A DNA stretch of 64,000 bases from Parapristionchus giblindavisi (Eukaryota; Nematoda; Chromadorea; Rhabditida; Diplogasteridae): the NCBI GenBank assembly GCA_943737045.1, contig CALSFV010000340.1, positions 1 to 64,000 on the forward strand, in the 5' to 3' direction. Below are positions 1-12,200 of the stretch, one piece after another (position 1 is the first letter of the stretch; each line of letters opens with the position of its first letter). The notes beneath the pieces were generated by a model. The model made no database searches and was not told the DNA's origin. It saw only the letters and a program-made list of their open reading frames with translations. The translations under genes and the position numbers were made by a program.

Positions 1-72
1 GACCTCACACCGGCGTGCACGCTATAACAGACAGTCGAGAAGTCATGCATACGGAAATTGTGAAGGAAACTG

Positions 73-230
73 GGAGAGGAGGAGGAGGAGAAAGGGGGGA
101 GAGGAGGAGGAGGAGGAGGAGGAGGAGGAGGAGGAGGAGGAGAAGGAGGAGGAAGAGGAGGAGGAGGAGGAGAAAGGGGAAGAGGAGGAGGAGGAGGAGA
201 AAGGGGAAGAGGAGGAGGTGGTTGGGAGAG
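73..230. repeat. GGA-rich microsatellite
   Basis: Almost pure GGA/GAA triplets, interspersed with AGAAAGGGGA units. Long arginine or leucine reading frames on the two strands are artefacts of the repeat. Confidence 0.9.
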
Positions 231-365
231 GCGTGAGATAGAGTAATTACTATGGAAATAAGCATATTAGTAGTGGAGCGGACAACCGGAAGGACTCAAA
301 TGAGAGGAGAATGCGTTCGATATATTCATTGCTATTGATGGAGTGATAATATACAGATACATCTC

Positions 366-477
366 TTAAAGGGAGCGTAACCTCACTCAATGGTCTCTTC
401 ATTGCACACACTATTTCTCTGTTCTCTAACACGTAGAGCGTGGAAGAGACCGTTGACAAAGGTATCAGCCCCTTTAA
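366..477. mobile_element. TTAA MITE, family A
   Basis: Begins TTAAAGGGAGCGTAACCTC and ends in CCCTTTAA, with inner arms carrying TGGTCTCTTC and GAAGAGACC. TTAA ends and inverted arms suggest a piggyBac-type non-autonomous element. The same family recurs more than a dozen times in the window. Confidence 0.8.
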
Positions 478-711
478 CGGTACGCTTCTCGCGCTGGCAA
501 AATTTCTTTATCCATGAGAGAGAGAGAGTGTTGCCAGAGCGGAGAGTTAGCTTTGTTAGGGTGTACCTTTAATTCCTCATACTAATTTCTACGATATGAA
601 TTAGAGAAAGATGAAAGTGCAGAATATTGCGGGGCCAATTTTTTCTTTTTTTTTGGATTCGATGATAATTCCTCCTTTTGTTCCAAACAGACAAGTTTCT
701 TCTATCTATTA

Positions 712-832
712 TTAAAGACATACCCCAAGCAAAGTTGAAACTCTCCTCTCTGGCCACACTCTCTCGCTTTCTTTGTCTGCGAGAGAGTATTGCCAATGCG
801 GAGAGTAAAATTAGCTTGGGGAATGCCTTTAA
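712..832. mobile_element. TTAA MITE, family B
   Basis: TTAA-bounded element with arms containing CCCCAAGC, ACTCTCC and CTCTCTCG, mirrored as CGAGAGAG, GGAGAGT and GCTTGGG. Second abundant TTAA family; it shares only the CTCTCTCG-like core with family A. Confidence 0.8.
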
Positions 833-849
833 GAAAGGGGGGGGGACTA

Positions 850-1680
850 AAAATTCGTTATGAATGGAACCTTATTCGAAAAAAATCTATAAATCTAAAA
901 CGATCCAGTGTTTCGGCCCCGGTCCTAGACAACAGGGTTGGGATTTAGCGTCAACGGTTTTAGCGCATTTTACGGATTTAAAGCAATATATTCATATCGA
1001 GGAGAGATTTCCTAGAGTACTGTAGGAAACGTACGGTAATAGTGTCAATTCATTTTATGATTTTAACGTAATTCATCGGTTAAATTAAGTCATAACGGAA
1101 TCCGATAAAAATGAATTAAATATTTCTAAGCAACAAAAGGTAGAAAACATGCTCTTTTAATATGTTTTAAAATTTATTTTTCAAGTACTCTTTTCTCACT
1201 ATAATAATATACAAAAAGTGCTATATTCGAATTAATTATCGAAAGCATTTCACTTTCGCTATATGATTTTACCGGGTCCTAAACACCGGACCGGCCGCTC
1301 ATCAGCAGGATGAGCAACTTCTACTGCATTCGTGAAATTGGGATGAATTAGTGAAGAAAGTTTATTTCCGAACATTGCGAGAGACTATCTCATGTTACTA
1401 CAGATCCGGTGACCCCCCGCTTAGTTGATAAAGTGATTAAATCGAATGTAAAAATGTTTAAAAAAATGCAACTTCTACATTGGTAGTCCCTTTTAAACAG
1501 AAGTGGAAGATGCACAGGAACAGATTCTTTTAGAACCAATGATGGAATTTTGTATAATTGACGAAGTACCTTCAATAACAGAGGCGGAGCAGAACATGAT
1601 ACAAATATACAAAAAAATTAAATTAAAAACATTTGATACCCTACTGATAGAGGAAATTGGATAGAGAATACACGAAAGTC
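850..1680. other. Intergenic, no gene seen
   Basis: AT-rich sequence without a supportable exon chain, RNA gene or clear repeat boundary. Confidence 0.6.
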
Positions 1681-1681
1681 C

Positions 1682-1965
1682 TTACTCTCCCTCTGGCTCC
1701 TCCTCTTCCTGAACAGGAGGTCTGAGGAAGAGGTAGAGAGGGAGGGGAGAGAGTGTGTGAGAGAGATGGAGAGATACAGAGAGAGAGAGGTAGAGAGAGA
1801 GGGAGAGGGTGAGGGAGAGGGAGAGGGAGAGAGTGTGAGAGGTAGAGGGAGAGAGAAATAAACGGATAGGTAGAGAGTGAGAGTGAGGATGAGGGTGAGG
1901 GGGTGGTAGAGTGAGATGGAGAGGGAGAGAGAGGGAGATATAGAGGGAGAGGTAGAGAGGGGGTC
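1682..1965. repeat. GA-rich microsatellite
   Basis: GAGAGGGAGAG-type simple sequence. The serine/leucine frames on the minus strand are artefacts. Confidence 0.9.
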
Positions 1966-1999
1966 GGAATCTAGAGCACTCAACGCCAGATGACAGTAC

Positions 2000-2733
2000 G
2001 TGGCTGTTGTAAGATTTTGCTCGACTGATCAATCGATAGGATCTCTTTATTACTATGATGAAATTGATTTATGGATGTCATTTTCCTGGTCTACGCATCA
2101 TTCCCTGAATGTCTTAATGAATGCAAAAGTATTATGTCATTTGCAATTCAGAAAGATGACCAATGAAAATAAGATAAATTTATATGGAGTAGCAGACGAA
2201 TAAAGATAAATAATGAAGTTTGGTTATTTCTTTAGTTATGTTATCTTTTTTATTATAATTTTTTTTCAGTTGATAGATTTTTCTAACACCCCTCACAGTC
2301 AGCTGGTAAAAAAACAAACAAAAGAAACGAAGAGCAAAAAGCCGTTGAACCATTTTTTTTCAATTTCGCAACTTTTGAACTGAGTTTAAAGAAAGTTCGT
2401 CGTTATAAATAAATGGAAGTTTTACAGCGTTGTAAAAGACGTGTGTATTAGATTGATGGAATGAAAGCTTAATCCATCTTGGTCAGTCTTCGTCTGTTAG
2501 TCCTTCTTTATCGTGTCATTCATCCATCTTCTTTATCTTCATCTCTTATTTTCACTTCAAAACTTACGAACAGGCATGTGGAGGATCTCTCCTCGTTTTA
2601 CATACTCTATTGCCTCTTACTCTTTTCTTTTCGTGAATTCTTTCCACATTAGCAATCATTCTTCACATGTTTATGATGATTTTCGGATCGCATTTATGTA
2701 TGATGTGTAAATATATATATTATAAGTATATGT
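2000..2733. other. Intergenic, no gene seen
   Basis: Only short frames without splice context. Confidence 0.5.
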
Positions 2734-2734
2734 A

Positions 2735-3751
2735 TATGAGGCCGTTTTCGTAAGAGTCGACTAAAATATTATAAATCTGGCACAGTAAAAAAATTAAATT
2801 TTGGGGATCGGGGTTCTTAAGGGTGTAGATGACGATGGTCGTGTTCATTTTTCACCAAAACCCACCGTTGAGGCCAGACGACGTCGCGTTGAAATCGCGT
2901 TTTCAGTTTTTTCTCCTCAACCGATTGCACTAAAATTTGCATACGATGCCACCAGGGGCAGAATTTGATGACGATCACGCCTGTCTAATTCATTTTTCAT
3001 GAAAAGGTATTAGAAATTTTAAAAATTTGAATTTCTCTCACAGAGTATTGCATTTTTAGCGAGATACATAGATCGGACCGTAATGGCTTCAGGATTTCAT
3101 GGAAAATTTTTTAGCCAATTTGTGGTAGGTACTTTCGAGAAAATCAACTTTTAGTGTAGTCATTTTGCCGTTGGAGTGGAGGCAAGATGCGAGAGAGTGT
3201 GGTGGTACGAGAGAGCAGAGAGGCAGGTGAGGCGACCGACATAGGAAGGAAGGGAAGAGGACGAGAGAGTGTCTCTCTGCTCTCTCGTACCACCTCACTC
3301 TCTCGCCTCTTGCCTCCACTCCAACGGCAAAATGACTACACTAAAAGTTGATTTTCTCGAAAGTACCTACCACAAATTGGCTAAAAAAATTTCCATGAAA
3401 TCCTGAAGCCATTACGGTCCGATCTATGTATCTCGCTAAAAATGCAGTTGCCTTTGAGAGAAATTCAAATTTTTAAAATTTCTAATACCTTTTCATGAAA
3501 AATGAATTAGACAGGCGTCATCGTCATCAAATTCTGCCCCTGGTGGGATCGAATGCAAATTTTAGTGCAATCAGTTGAGGAGAAAAAACTGAAAACGCGA
3601 ATTCAACGCGACGTCGTCTGGCCTCAACGGTGGGTTTTGGTGAAAAATGAACACGACCATCGTCATCTACACCCTTAAGAACCCCGATCCCCAAAATTTA
3701 ATTTTTTACTGTGCCGGCACTTGGTCGTTTCTTACACAAACGGCCTCATAT
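2735..3751. mobile_element. Foldback element, about 1 kb
   Basis: Two arms of roughly 500 bp are inverted copies of each other. The left tip ATATGAGGCCGTTT mirrors the right tip AAACGGCCTCATAT; the central loop lies near 3,240. No protein is encoded. A degraded relative is at 24,350-24,780. Confidence 0.85.
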
Positions 3752-4004
3752 CATTTTAGATTGAAGATGCTGAGGCTGACGTCACTTAGTGAGATTGTCT
3801 AGCTACATAGAGATCAGATATAGAGATCACATATGAGGAAAAACTTTGCTCTCTCGCATACCATACGTTGGATATGTATGTCCGATAAATAATATATTAT
3901 GGCGACTTTTTTGTAAATTCAAAATTTAATATTTGATATGATATGATTTACATTATCAGTATGCATTTGCAAAAAGTACACAAGAATCTAGTAAACAACA
4001 AGAC

Positions 4005-4010
4005 TTTATT
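4005..4010 (-). promoter_or_regulatory. Poly(A) signal AATAAA
   Basis: AATAAA on the minus strand, 45 bases after the stop codon of the Pepsin-I3 gene. Confidence 0.6.
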
Positions 4011-4054
4011 ACACATAAATGATTTACACTGGGAAATCGATAAACGAAAAAAAT

Positions 4055-6110
4055 TCAATGATTGATAGTCTCCTCATTTGCAGTGAGCTGTTCTTTCACG
4101 TGTGCGACTTTCTGAGGCTTTGTTGGACAAATCCTGAATATTGATTTATTGATTTATCAAATTGTTGATTTTAATTATATTAGCTTACTTGGGTGGCGAT
4201 GGTGGCTGTGGTTGCTTTGTGGTGATCTTCTTACCAGTCATTGCAGCGGCCATCTCCTCACGTAGATAATCATCGATTGTGGCCTGAACCTTGGAAAGTA
4301 TAGGGAGTATATGGCAAAAGCACCAGCCAGACCCGTCTGGACTTACCAATTTCAAGTCAGGAAGCGCAAATAGAGAAAAAGGTTTAACCCACAGCACATA
4401 AGACCTTTGAAGTTTTCTGTTTAGCACTTATAAAATAGCACAAAAAGTGTTGAATATAACACTTCTCACGTCTTATGTGCTGTGGGTCACACTTTTCTGT
4501 CCGTGTGCGAATTTCGAATGAACAATGACTATGTGAAAGACTAAGTAGTGTTTTCGCCCAGAATTTTGAAATTGGAATTACTTATATTTTCCACTAGCCG
4601 TAGACTTGCAAGTCTACGGCTAGTTAAACGTAAGTTTACTAGAAGTGGTGTATGATACGGTAATGTATTTCGTCAAATGTTCTTCCACTTGTAGTAAACT
4701 AGCAGTAAACTACTAGTCTGTGACGTCACGTAAGTAAACTACTAGTTTGGAAATACCAGAGTAGGTAAACAACTTTATCACCTTGAACTTTTCCACACCA
4801 TCTCTGAACTCTTGTAGTTGCTTGACTTCATCGGCAGTTAGCTTTCGAGAGAACTTTCCATCGATGTACAACTAATGGAATTGAATTGAGATATTTTTAA
4901 AAAGTCAGTTGTTGAAGACTGTCTCCGCTCTGACAACGCTCTCGCAGAGCGGAGAGTTACAACTTAACTCGGGATAAGCCTTTAAGTGCAAAATAAGAAT
5001 TTATTTGTAGTCATTAAAGGAATACCCCAAGCTAATTTCACTCTCCGCATTGGCAATACTCTCTCGTAGACAAAGGAAGCGAGAGAGTGTGGCCAGAGCG
5101 GAGAGTTTCGAATTAGGTTGGGGTGTGACTTTAAATAAATTTTGGTAACCTGATCATCTGTAATGGAGCAGCCATCGAAGGCGACAACATGATGTTCACT
5201 GACGACTTTATCGGCCTTCAATGGTACTTAGCATTAAAGGAAGAGTGACCTCTCTCAATGACCTCTTCAATGCGCACACTATTTCTCTGTTCTCTAACAA
5301 CGAGAGAGCGTAGACCGTTGAAGAGGCCGTTGATAAAGGTATCAATCCCTTTAAGGCGACGTAAGTCATAAGTTAAGTTCGCATTATACCTTGCAAATTT
5401 CCGGGAACTTTGGCAGCTTCTTCTTCGGTTGTGATAACGCTCGAGGATGAAAGGCTGCCTGAAATAGAATAAATCACTAAAAATATTTCGTCGATGCGAT
5501 TCCGGACTTGAGCATGGGTCACTGCAGATACTTAATATCTTGAGGAGATCTACTTATGATGACTTATAGCTAACATTAAATATCTTAAAGTACCTTACCT
5601 AGCTAAATATACCTTAAAGGGAGCGTAGCCTCTCTCAATGGTCTCTTCGACGCAGAATAAATTCTCGTAGTTAGACAACAGACCATTGAGAGAGGTTACG
5701 CTCCCTTAAAATTTTTTTAAAATAGATACCTTAAAGTATTCGTCGAGAGCTATCGCGTAATCTGCCAGTTGCTTCTTCTCCTCATCTGTCAATTTGCGCT
5801 CGGTACCATTCTCGATTACCTGCAATTACATTATGTATATTTTCAATTCTTCAAACTTAATTTTTCTATAAATATTGATTTTTTTTGTTTGAAATGTATC
5901 CATTTTGCTTTGCCAATGTTAAATGATTTTCATGGAACTTGGATTCAACAATGATTATCAATCGATATCGATCGATGCTCTTTAATAGCTACAGTATACC
6001 TTGTCATTCTCGATATTGCATCCTTTCTTCTCAGTGATGATGGTCGATGTTTCAATGCCCGCGTTGACCAATGGAAGTATGATTAGAAGAGACGAGACGA
6101 TCAATAACAT
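4055..6110 (-). CDS. Secreted Pepsin-I3 (aspin-type) protease inhibitor
   Basis: Seven exons read on the minus strand: 6110-6000, 5819-5730, 5458-5390, 5215-5150, 4871-4782, 4283-4189 and 4133-4055, giving 199 residues with phases that agree throughout. The start MLLIVSSLLIILPLVNA is a signal peptide. Two repeats follow, each with a GC(N/S)I-like start, a (V/I)(E/D)NG or YIDG turn, an LT-DE-KQL helix and a proline-rich stretch ending in a single cysteine (FPEIC, PPKIC). That is the layout of the nematode pepsin inhibitor-3 domain (Ascaris PI-3 family), which binds aspartic proteases in an extracellular space. Weak points are the acceptor of exon 4 (ATTGAAG) and the short last exon. Several introns carry MITEs. 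The target protease cannot be told from sequence. Confidence 0.85.
4387..4488. mobile_element. Palindromic MITE in intron 5 of the inhibitor
   Basis: Starts ACCCACAGCACATAAGACC and is mirrored at the end by TCTTATGTGCTGTGGGT. Internal AAGTGTTGAATATAACACTT resembles the MITE at 48,785-48,912. Confidence 0.7.
5014..5134. mobile_element. TTAA MITE, family B, in intron 4 of the inhibitor
   Basis: TTAA-bounded, with CCCCAAGCTAATTT at one end and its mirrored form at the other. A more decayed relative lies just upstream at about 4,911-4,985. Confidence 0.8.
5234..5354. mobile_element. TTAA MITE, family A, in intron 3 of the inhibitor
   Basis: TTAA ends and the family A core CTCTAACAACGAGAGAGC. 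It makes up 121 of the 174 bases of this intron. Confidence 0.8.
5614..5709. mobile_element. TTAA MITE, family A, in intron 2 of the inhibitor
   Basis: TTAAAGGGAGCGTAGCC at one end, GGTTACGCTCCCTTAA at the other; shorter than most family members. Confidence 0.8.
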
Positions 6111-6267
6111 TTCAATTGAAAAGAAACAGTTCTGAAGAGATTACTCATTACTTTCTCAAAAATATTAGAAGGAGTTTATCAACAATAACATTTTTACAAT
6201 ATTAATGAGGTTGATTAATTGTACGAGAAAATCCAATTACAAGCCCGTGCGGCAAATCAAGAAATCT

Positions 6268-6380
6268 TTAAAGGCACACCAGAGCTATTTTGCTCTCCAC
6301 AGTGGCAATACTCTCTCGTAGACGAAGAAAGCGAGAGAGTGTGGCCAGAGCGGAGGCTTACAAATTAGCTGTCGCTTTAA
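6268..6380. mobile_element. TTAA MITE, family B
   Basis: TTAAAGGCACACC start, GCTTTAA end, mirrored CTCTCTCG core. Lies about 160 bases upstream of the inhibitor start codon. Confidence 0.75.
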
Positions 6381-7150
6381 CATATACGACGATTTAGACA
6401 AGTCTATGGGTGTCATGGACTACTCTCGTATCCTATATACTTCCACCCCCCCCCTACCTACATACATTCTTATCTACAATTGACTATCAAGATCAAACAT
6501 TCGCTGTTTACACTTACATTCTGACTGAGTAATCCATCCTGTTTTCACTCTGAATTCCTGCCAATTTTATCTGATTAGTGACCAAAACGGTGCAGGCCAA
6601 CGATATTACCGGCAAGAAAGGTGTAAACTTTGGCATACTGTATCAATCTCATTGTGTTATTGTAGGCGTGTATAGTCAACTAACTACTTAGTCAACTAGC
6701 TACTTAGTCAACTAGCTACTTAGTTGACCGGCCATTCATCATGTTTGCTGAGACTAATAATCGAAAATAAATTGATTATCTAGCAAGCAGTGTACCTGCA
6801 CTATCGTATTTACGAAAATATTCTGCAGCAGTCCAAATGACACTAGGTCGAATGCGAACGATGAATAATAGTCTATTCATTAATGCTTGTCTCTTATATG
6901 GAAATGGCTATCATCCAGTCGGTTATTAATCATCGGTTCTCATCCGGCCTAGTGCAGTCCAAATTATCTTCATTGCAAACGACAATATTCCTGGTAATTG
7001 ATATACACTAATTATGAGTAGTCTTCTAAGACCAGACTGATTATCTCGTTCGATCATGTATGAGCTAATGGCTATTGTCTCCCGTATACGAGATCTTGAG
7101 ATCAGATCAAACGAAAAGATAGGGCTGTGATCGCTTCGATGGATAATATT
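6381..7150. other. Intergenic, no gene seen
   Basis: Contains three short tandem copies of AGTCAACTAGCTACTT near 6,680-6,725. Otherwise nothing supportable. Confidence 0.5.
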
Positions 7151-7164
7151 GTCAACCGACTATA

Positions 7165-7570
7165 TCATCTCTCCCTCTCCCTCTTGAATCTCTCCCTCTC
7201 CCTTTAGAATCTCTCCCTCTCCCTCTAGAATCTCTCCCTCTCCCTCTAGAATCTCTCCCTCTCCCTCTACCTCCCACTCGCCTCGGATTATCTGTCTCTC
7301 CCTAATTACTCGTGGAAGACCGCCAAACGAACACCTGAGGGTCCCCTTTTGACGGTCTTCGGTATGGACAGATTAACCAAGGCTCGACCCCCCTGTAATG
7401 ATACTCTTTCTCTCCCTCTCCCTCTAGAAACTCTCCCTCTCCCTCTCTACAATCTCTCCCTCTTGTATATCTCCCTATCCCTCTCCTTCTTGTATCTCTC
7501 CCTCTCCCTCTTGTATCTCTCCCTCTCCTTCTTGTATCTCTACCTCTCTCCTCCCCTCTGTCCCTATCCC
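7165..7570. repeat. CTCTCCCT-rich minisatellite
   Basis: Two blocks (about 7,165-7,285 and 7,408-7,570) of TCTCCCTCTCCCTCTAGAA and TCTTGTATCTCTCCC units, separated by about 120 bases of unique sequence. Frames through it are artefacts. Confidence 0.85.
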
Positions 7571-8692
7571 GTCTGCCTTTAAATCTATGATCTCGACCTC
7601 TTACTTCAACTGGAAATGAATCAATAATTAGAGGTTATCACAGACCAAAAGAGAGATGAATATCAACTTCGTTGCACTATCAAGAGATGCCCACTTCGGC
7701 TGTCAATTGTGGGGTCGTATTATGCTATCAAAAAGATATAAAAGAATTGTTATCGAAAGGAGGGAACGATACATGATTGATATTCTTGAATAATATCATT
7801 CAATTCGTAGATAATCATCATTTATGAAGTGAAGATTAGACATCCGCTATCGTGCTTTCGGTGCAGTCGTGCGCGCGATTTTAATAAGATAATTCGTAAA
7901 AAGTCGTGCACTCGACTCATTCTCATTTATTTTTATTGAAGTAGCGGTTAAAATCAAACGATGCAAAGCTTTTAAATGCTTGAAATTGCACGACGATTTG
8001 TACGAAATTTAGAGTCAAAATCGGGCATAATGTCTATTGATCATGTTCGAAGCGGACGTGCAAATAATCCCTAGTGAATTTCAAAATTACGGAGTGCATT
8101 ATAAGAGATAAAATCTCATGATCCAGAAATGGCCCCCAAGTGAAACATGTCGAAAATGATGACAAAATCGTTGAAAGATGACATTTTGACAAATCCATTT
8201 TACATAGATTTGTTGCGATATGGGAGCGCACGTTTTTATGACCGCTCATTCTTTTTTCATTCTTCAATCTCATTCTTTCCAATTACATTTTTTTTAAACA
8301 ATTTAATTACCTTTATCAATCACATTGGGGAATAGTTGCCGCTAAACGACTGATTAATCTGGGCGTGCTGACAATGAGGTCCCATACATGGGGTACTTCT
8401 ATCCCGAATTATTCGTTCATCTACTTTTGATCAGCTATTTAATAAAGCTTTCTTAATATTGCTTTTAATAATCTTTATTAATATTAATATTATTGAAAAT
8501 ATCATATTGGCGCATTGTAATAGATCTTCTAACAATAAGGACAACAAAGGTTTATCCTAAAGCCCTTTTTGTATTGCTTATCCTTGTAAGGGTATTAGTC
8601 GGCGATCTTTGATCTACATATCCCGTCTGCCTCCTCTTGGTCCGTAAATGTTGTTTGTACACTATACGAGGGATCCGGTATGGTCAGGATTT
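7571..8692. other. Intergenic, no gene seen
   Basis: AT-rich; no exon chain or RNA gene could be supported. Confidence 0.5.
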
Positions 8693-8811
8693 TTAAGAGA
8701 CACCCCAAGCTAATTTGAAACTCTCCGCTCTTGCCACACTCTCTCGCTTTCTTTGTCAACGAGAGAGTATTTTCAATGAAGAGAGTGAAAGTAGCAGGGG
8801 TGTGCCTTTAA
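8693..8811. mobile_element. TTAA MITE, family B
   Basis: TTAAGAGACACCCCAAGC start and GGGGTGTGCCTTTAA end; mirrored arms. Confidence 0.8.
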
Positions 8812-8892
8812 AGATTTAATGCTCAATGTTTTGAAGGTTAATTTAGATTTTCGAGAGAGATTGAAAGAGCCAGAAAAAACTGGGAAAGTCAT

Positions 8893-9006
8893 TTAAAGTC
8901 GCCAATTTTACTCTCCGCATTGTTAACACTCTCTCGCAGACAAAAAAAACGAAATAATGTGGCCAGAGCAGAGAGTTTCAATTTTTTTGCCCGGGTATGC
9001 CTTTAA
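8893..9006. mobile_element. TTAA MITE, family B, diverged
   Basis: TTAA at both ends and an ACTCTCCGC/GAGAGT core; the arms are more diverged than in neighbouring copies. Ends about 100 bases before the OAC start codon. Confidence 0.65.
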
Positions 9007-9109
9007 GCGAGCAAAGACATTGGTGTACAATCCATGATGCTCTGATTCTTGTCCAAAAGATAACTTATCGAAGATGGAAAATAGAGATTACATAGAATTT
9101 TACATTTAG

Positions 9110-9206
9110 ATGTCACAAAAAACGCTTGAGAACGACAAACGAATGGATCTACAGGTTTGCGAATATTCACATATTTCTCAATAAAGTTATTATTATTATT
9201 AATAAA

Positions 9207-9238
<32 letters not shown>

Positions 9239-9241
9239 CAC

Positions 9242-9273
<32 letters not shown>

Positions 9274-12200
9274 CCGCATATCGCCATGACAATGCGAGAT
9301 AAATTTGCATGAAAACTTTGAAGACCTCTTGGAAATAACAAAAAAATTTCAAGGTTCTGCGTGGTTATTCCGTATTAGCGGTTGTCATATTCCATTTCTT
9401 TCCTGATCTTTTACCGTATGGATATCTCGGAGTTGATGTGTGAGTTTAGCAAAGATGCAAATACATTTTTGAGTTTGGCTGAATATTTTCAGTTTCTTCG
9501 TTCTTTCGGGATATTTAATCACCCTCGTTCTCCACAAGAAAGATTATACAGACTATCATACCTACATCGATTTCTATTTCAAAAGAATACGAAGAATTGT
9601 TCCTATGTTAGCTTTGGTTAGTTGCTTATATTCGTGTGAATAGATATCGATCCATTTATCAATCTACAGTACCTATCATAAGAAGGAGTATAAAATCCAT
9701 TTGATTATTCTGTTATTGATGCTTTCCACTTCAGATGATACTAATTTGTTCGTTTTATCTGCTTATTATGAACAAAAGTGAAATAACGAAGAGCAATTAT
9801 CGATCGGCGTTAGCTGCTATGTTTTTTGGAACGAATCTCAAAAGGTCTGATGAGGAGGAGCAATACTTTAAAAAGGTTTGATCATAATTTATTTATTTAT
9901 CCCATCAAATATAATAAGAGGGAGTGATATGTACATATGTATAAGGGTAGAAATGGCCTCATCGGACCTTTTGAGAAAAGGGACAGATGGATTACCGTCG
10001 CCTAAGCTATTAAAAAGTTCAGCTACATTTTATCCACAATTATTATGTTGTTTGCCCAGTCTTACTAAATAATGAAGTAAACGTTTTCAGTTATCATCAG
10101 CAACTGATTTCTTTACTCATACATGGTCATTATCGGTTGAGATACAATTCTATTGTTTGGCTCCTACGATTCTTACTATTGGAAAGGTTAGTGAATGAAT
10201 AGTTTGATGTGCTTTCATTGTTGTCTTGATACCGTTCTTTATATCGTAAATATTCAGATGATAAGTCGTGGTCATTCCGGTCGGTTAATTGTATACTGTA
10301 TGTTCTTAGCTACAGTATCTCTCTGGTACCATATCTCGATCAATAATGAAATTGCATTCAACAGTACACTAGCTAGACTATGGCAGTTTATGGCTGGTTC
10401 CATTGTATTTTATTGTGAACAAGTATTATTGCTCAATATGAACCACATAAATATATTAAAAAATGATTCTTCAGCGATATCGAACGATGACTGGAAGTAA
10501 AGAGAAAAATTTGGTCATGTGTCAAGCATTAGTCATCATCACAGTCACAGCATCGTTATTTTATCTCGATTTGGTTTGTTCTTACCTATTGTCGGTCCAA
10601 ACTGACCTATTTTACCTAAAAACTATAATCAGGAAACATCAACTAGATTGATTTGTACGATGTTTGCCGCTTGTTTGATTTATATTCAGTCGGATTTATT
10701 CATTCTTCAATCTACATTTATGAACTATATCGGAGATATCTCTTATACTCTATATCTAGTTCATTGGCCAATTGTGTGTATTATTAGTAGCCGTGGTTCT
10801 CACACTTGGCAAGGTCAATTTTGTAAACATTTTCTTATTTCTAACTTTTTTTTTTAATTTTCAGAGATAATGTTAGCAATATTGATCTGTTTTATTCTTT
10901 CAACAATCATTCACGAAACTTATGAGAAATGGTGATAATACGTTTCGCTATCTTTTTTTTCTCTTTAAATTCAATAAAGGGAAGTCACTAAGGTGGTGTT
11001 ACATTTTTCAAAACGTGCGCACGCCGTAAGGACGGAGACGCGGCGGAGGGGGTACGGCGTGCGCACGTTTTGAAAAATGTAACACCACATAAACGCTTCA
11101 CCAATTTCAATATTATTCATACGCATTATTCATCGTTTGAGGTACCTCGCGCTATCTCCTCTGGGCGCTTTTGTATTACTCAGTGTGTTATACATATCAA
11201 TCATAATTTCACTTTATAAATCTCATCCTCTTCCGAATGACTTAGATAAGATAACGAATAAGAATAAGGAGCTCATTCATTTCTATGGTAGGCTCTTATA
11301 GTTAGTTGTTTTATTGTTTTATTGATTTTTTTGATTATTTTTATCTTAAAGATAACGACAACCTGCCTGTATTTGATTGGAGCCTTGAAAGTTCGAGAAA
11401 CATCACCGAAGGTTCAAACGAGATGAAGTCTTCGATTTTGAAAAGAATCAATATTTCTAGTCGAATCAGATTTGCTCAACAAGCATTACAATATGCAATG
11501 GGGCCGCAATCTTAAATTTCAGTCATGTACAAATAAATTAAATGTCTTCGGAGAATGTCACCAACCGGTTAATATTATTTCTTCACGTTTTCTAGTGTTT
11601 TGTGAAAATTTTAAACTTATAAATATTTTTAGAAAGGCAGAGGTCGCTATAATATGATGATAATAGGAAACAGTTATGCGAATAACTTCGGTAGATTAAT
11701 CGTAAAACATTTTCGGAAGCATTATGCTAAAATGGACATTTATACCATCAGCAGTAAGTGTTTCATTAATCTCTTATTTCTCCTTATAGTCCGAAGAATT
11801 ACTTAAAGGGAGCGTTACCTCACTCAATGGTCTCTTCATTGCGCACACTATTTTTCTGTTCTCTAGTCCATTAAGTGAGGTCCCTTTAATCTTATTCGAT
11901 AAAATTTCATGTTGTGAGCCTTTGCCTACTATGAAAATGCCATACTGTGGTGAAAAGGAGAAGAAAATGTTTGTTGAAAAGTTCATGGATGTCAAACCTG
12001 ATATCATCTTCATTGTACAAAGGTTGAAATTAGCGTTCGTCTGATAAAAAAAAATTAGATGGTTTTTAGATGGGTGAATGCGGAACATCCCATCGATACA
12101 GCGAATATGGAAAATGATCCGAGTTTCAAATCTATCATGAGTGACATTGAACCGTATGCGAAAATTGCGAACAAGGTTGTATTTTTGAATTATTAAAATA

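Noticed and set aside
5..265. Poly-Leu and poly-Arg reading frames on both strands
   Set aside because: They are the GGA microsatellite translated; no start context, splice sites or domain.
1618..2032. 116-121 codon minus-strand frames
   Set aside because: Serine/leucine repeats from GA-rich simple sequence.
7408..7570. Repeat-rich region considered as a CRISPR array
   Set aside because: Units are simple CT-rich tandem sequence without regular unique spacers, in a eukaryotic context.
9003..9352. Poly-Asn and poly-Ile minus-strand frames
   Set aside because: They cross the ATT microsatellite in an OAC intron, antisense to a supported gene.
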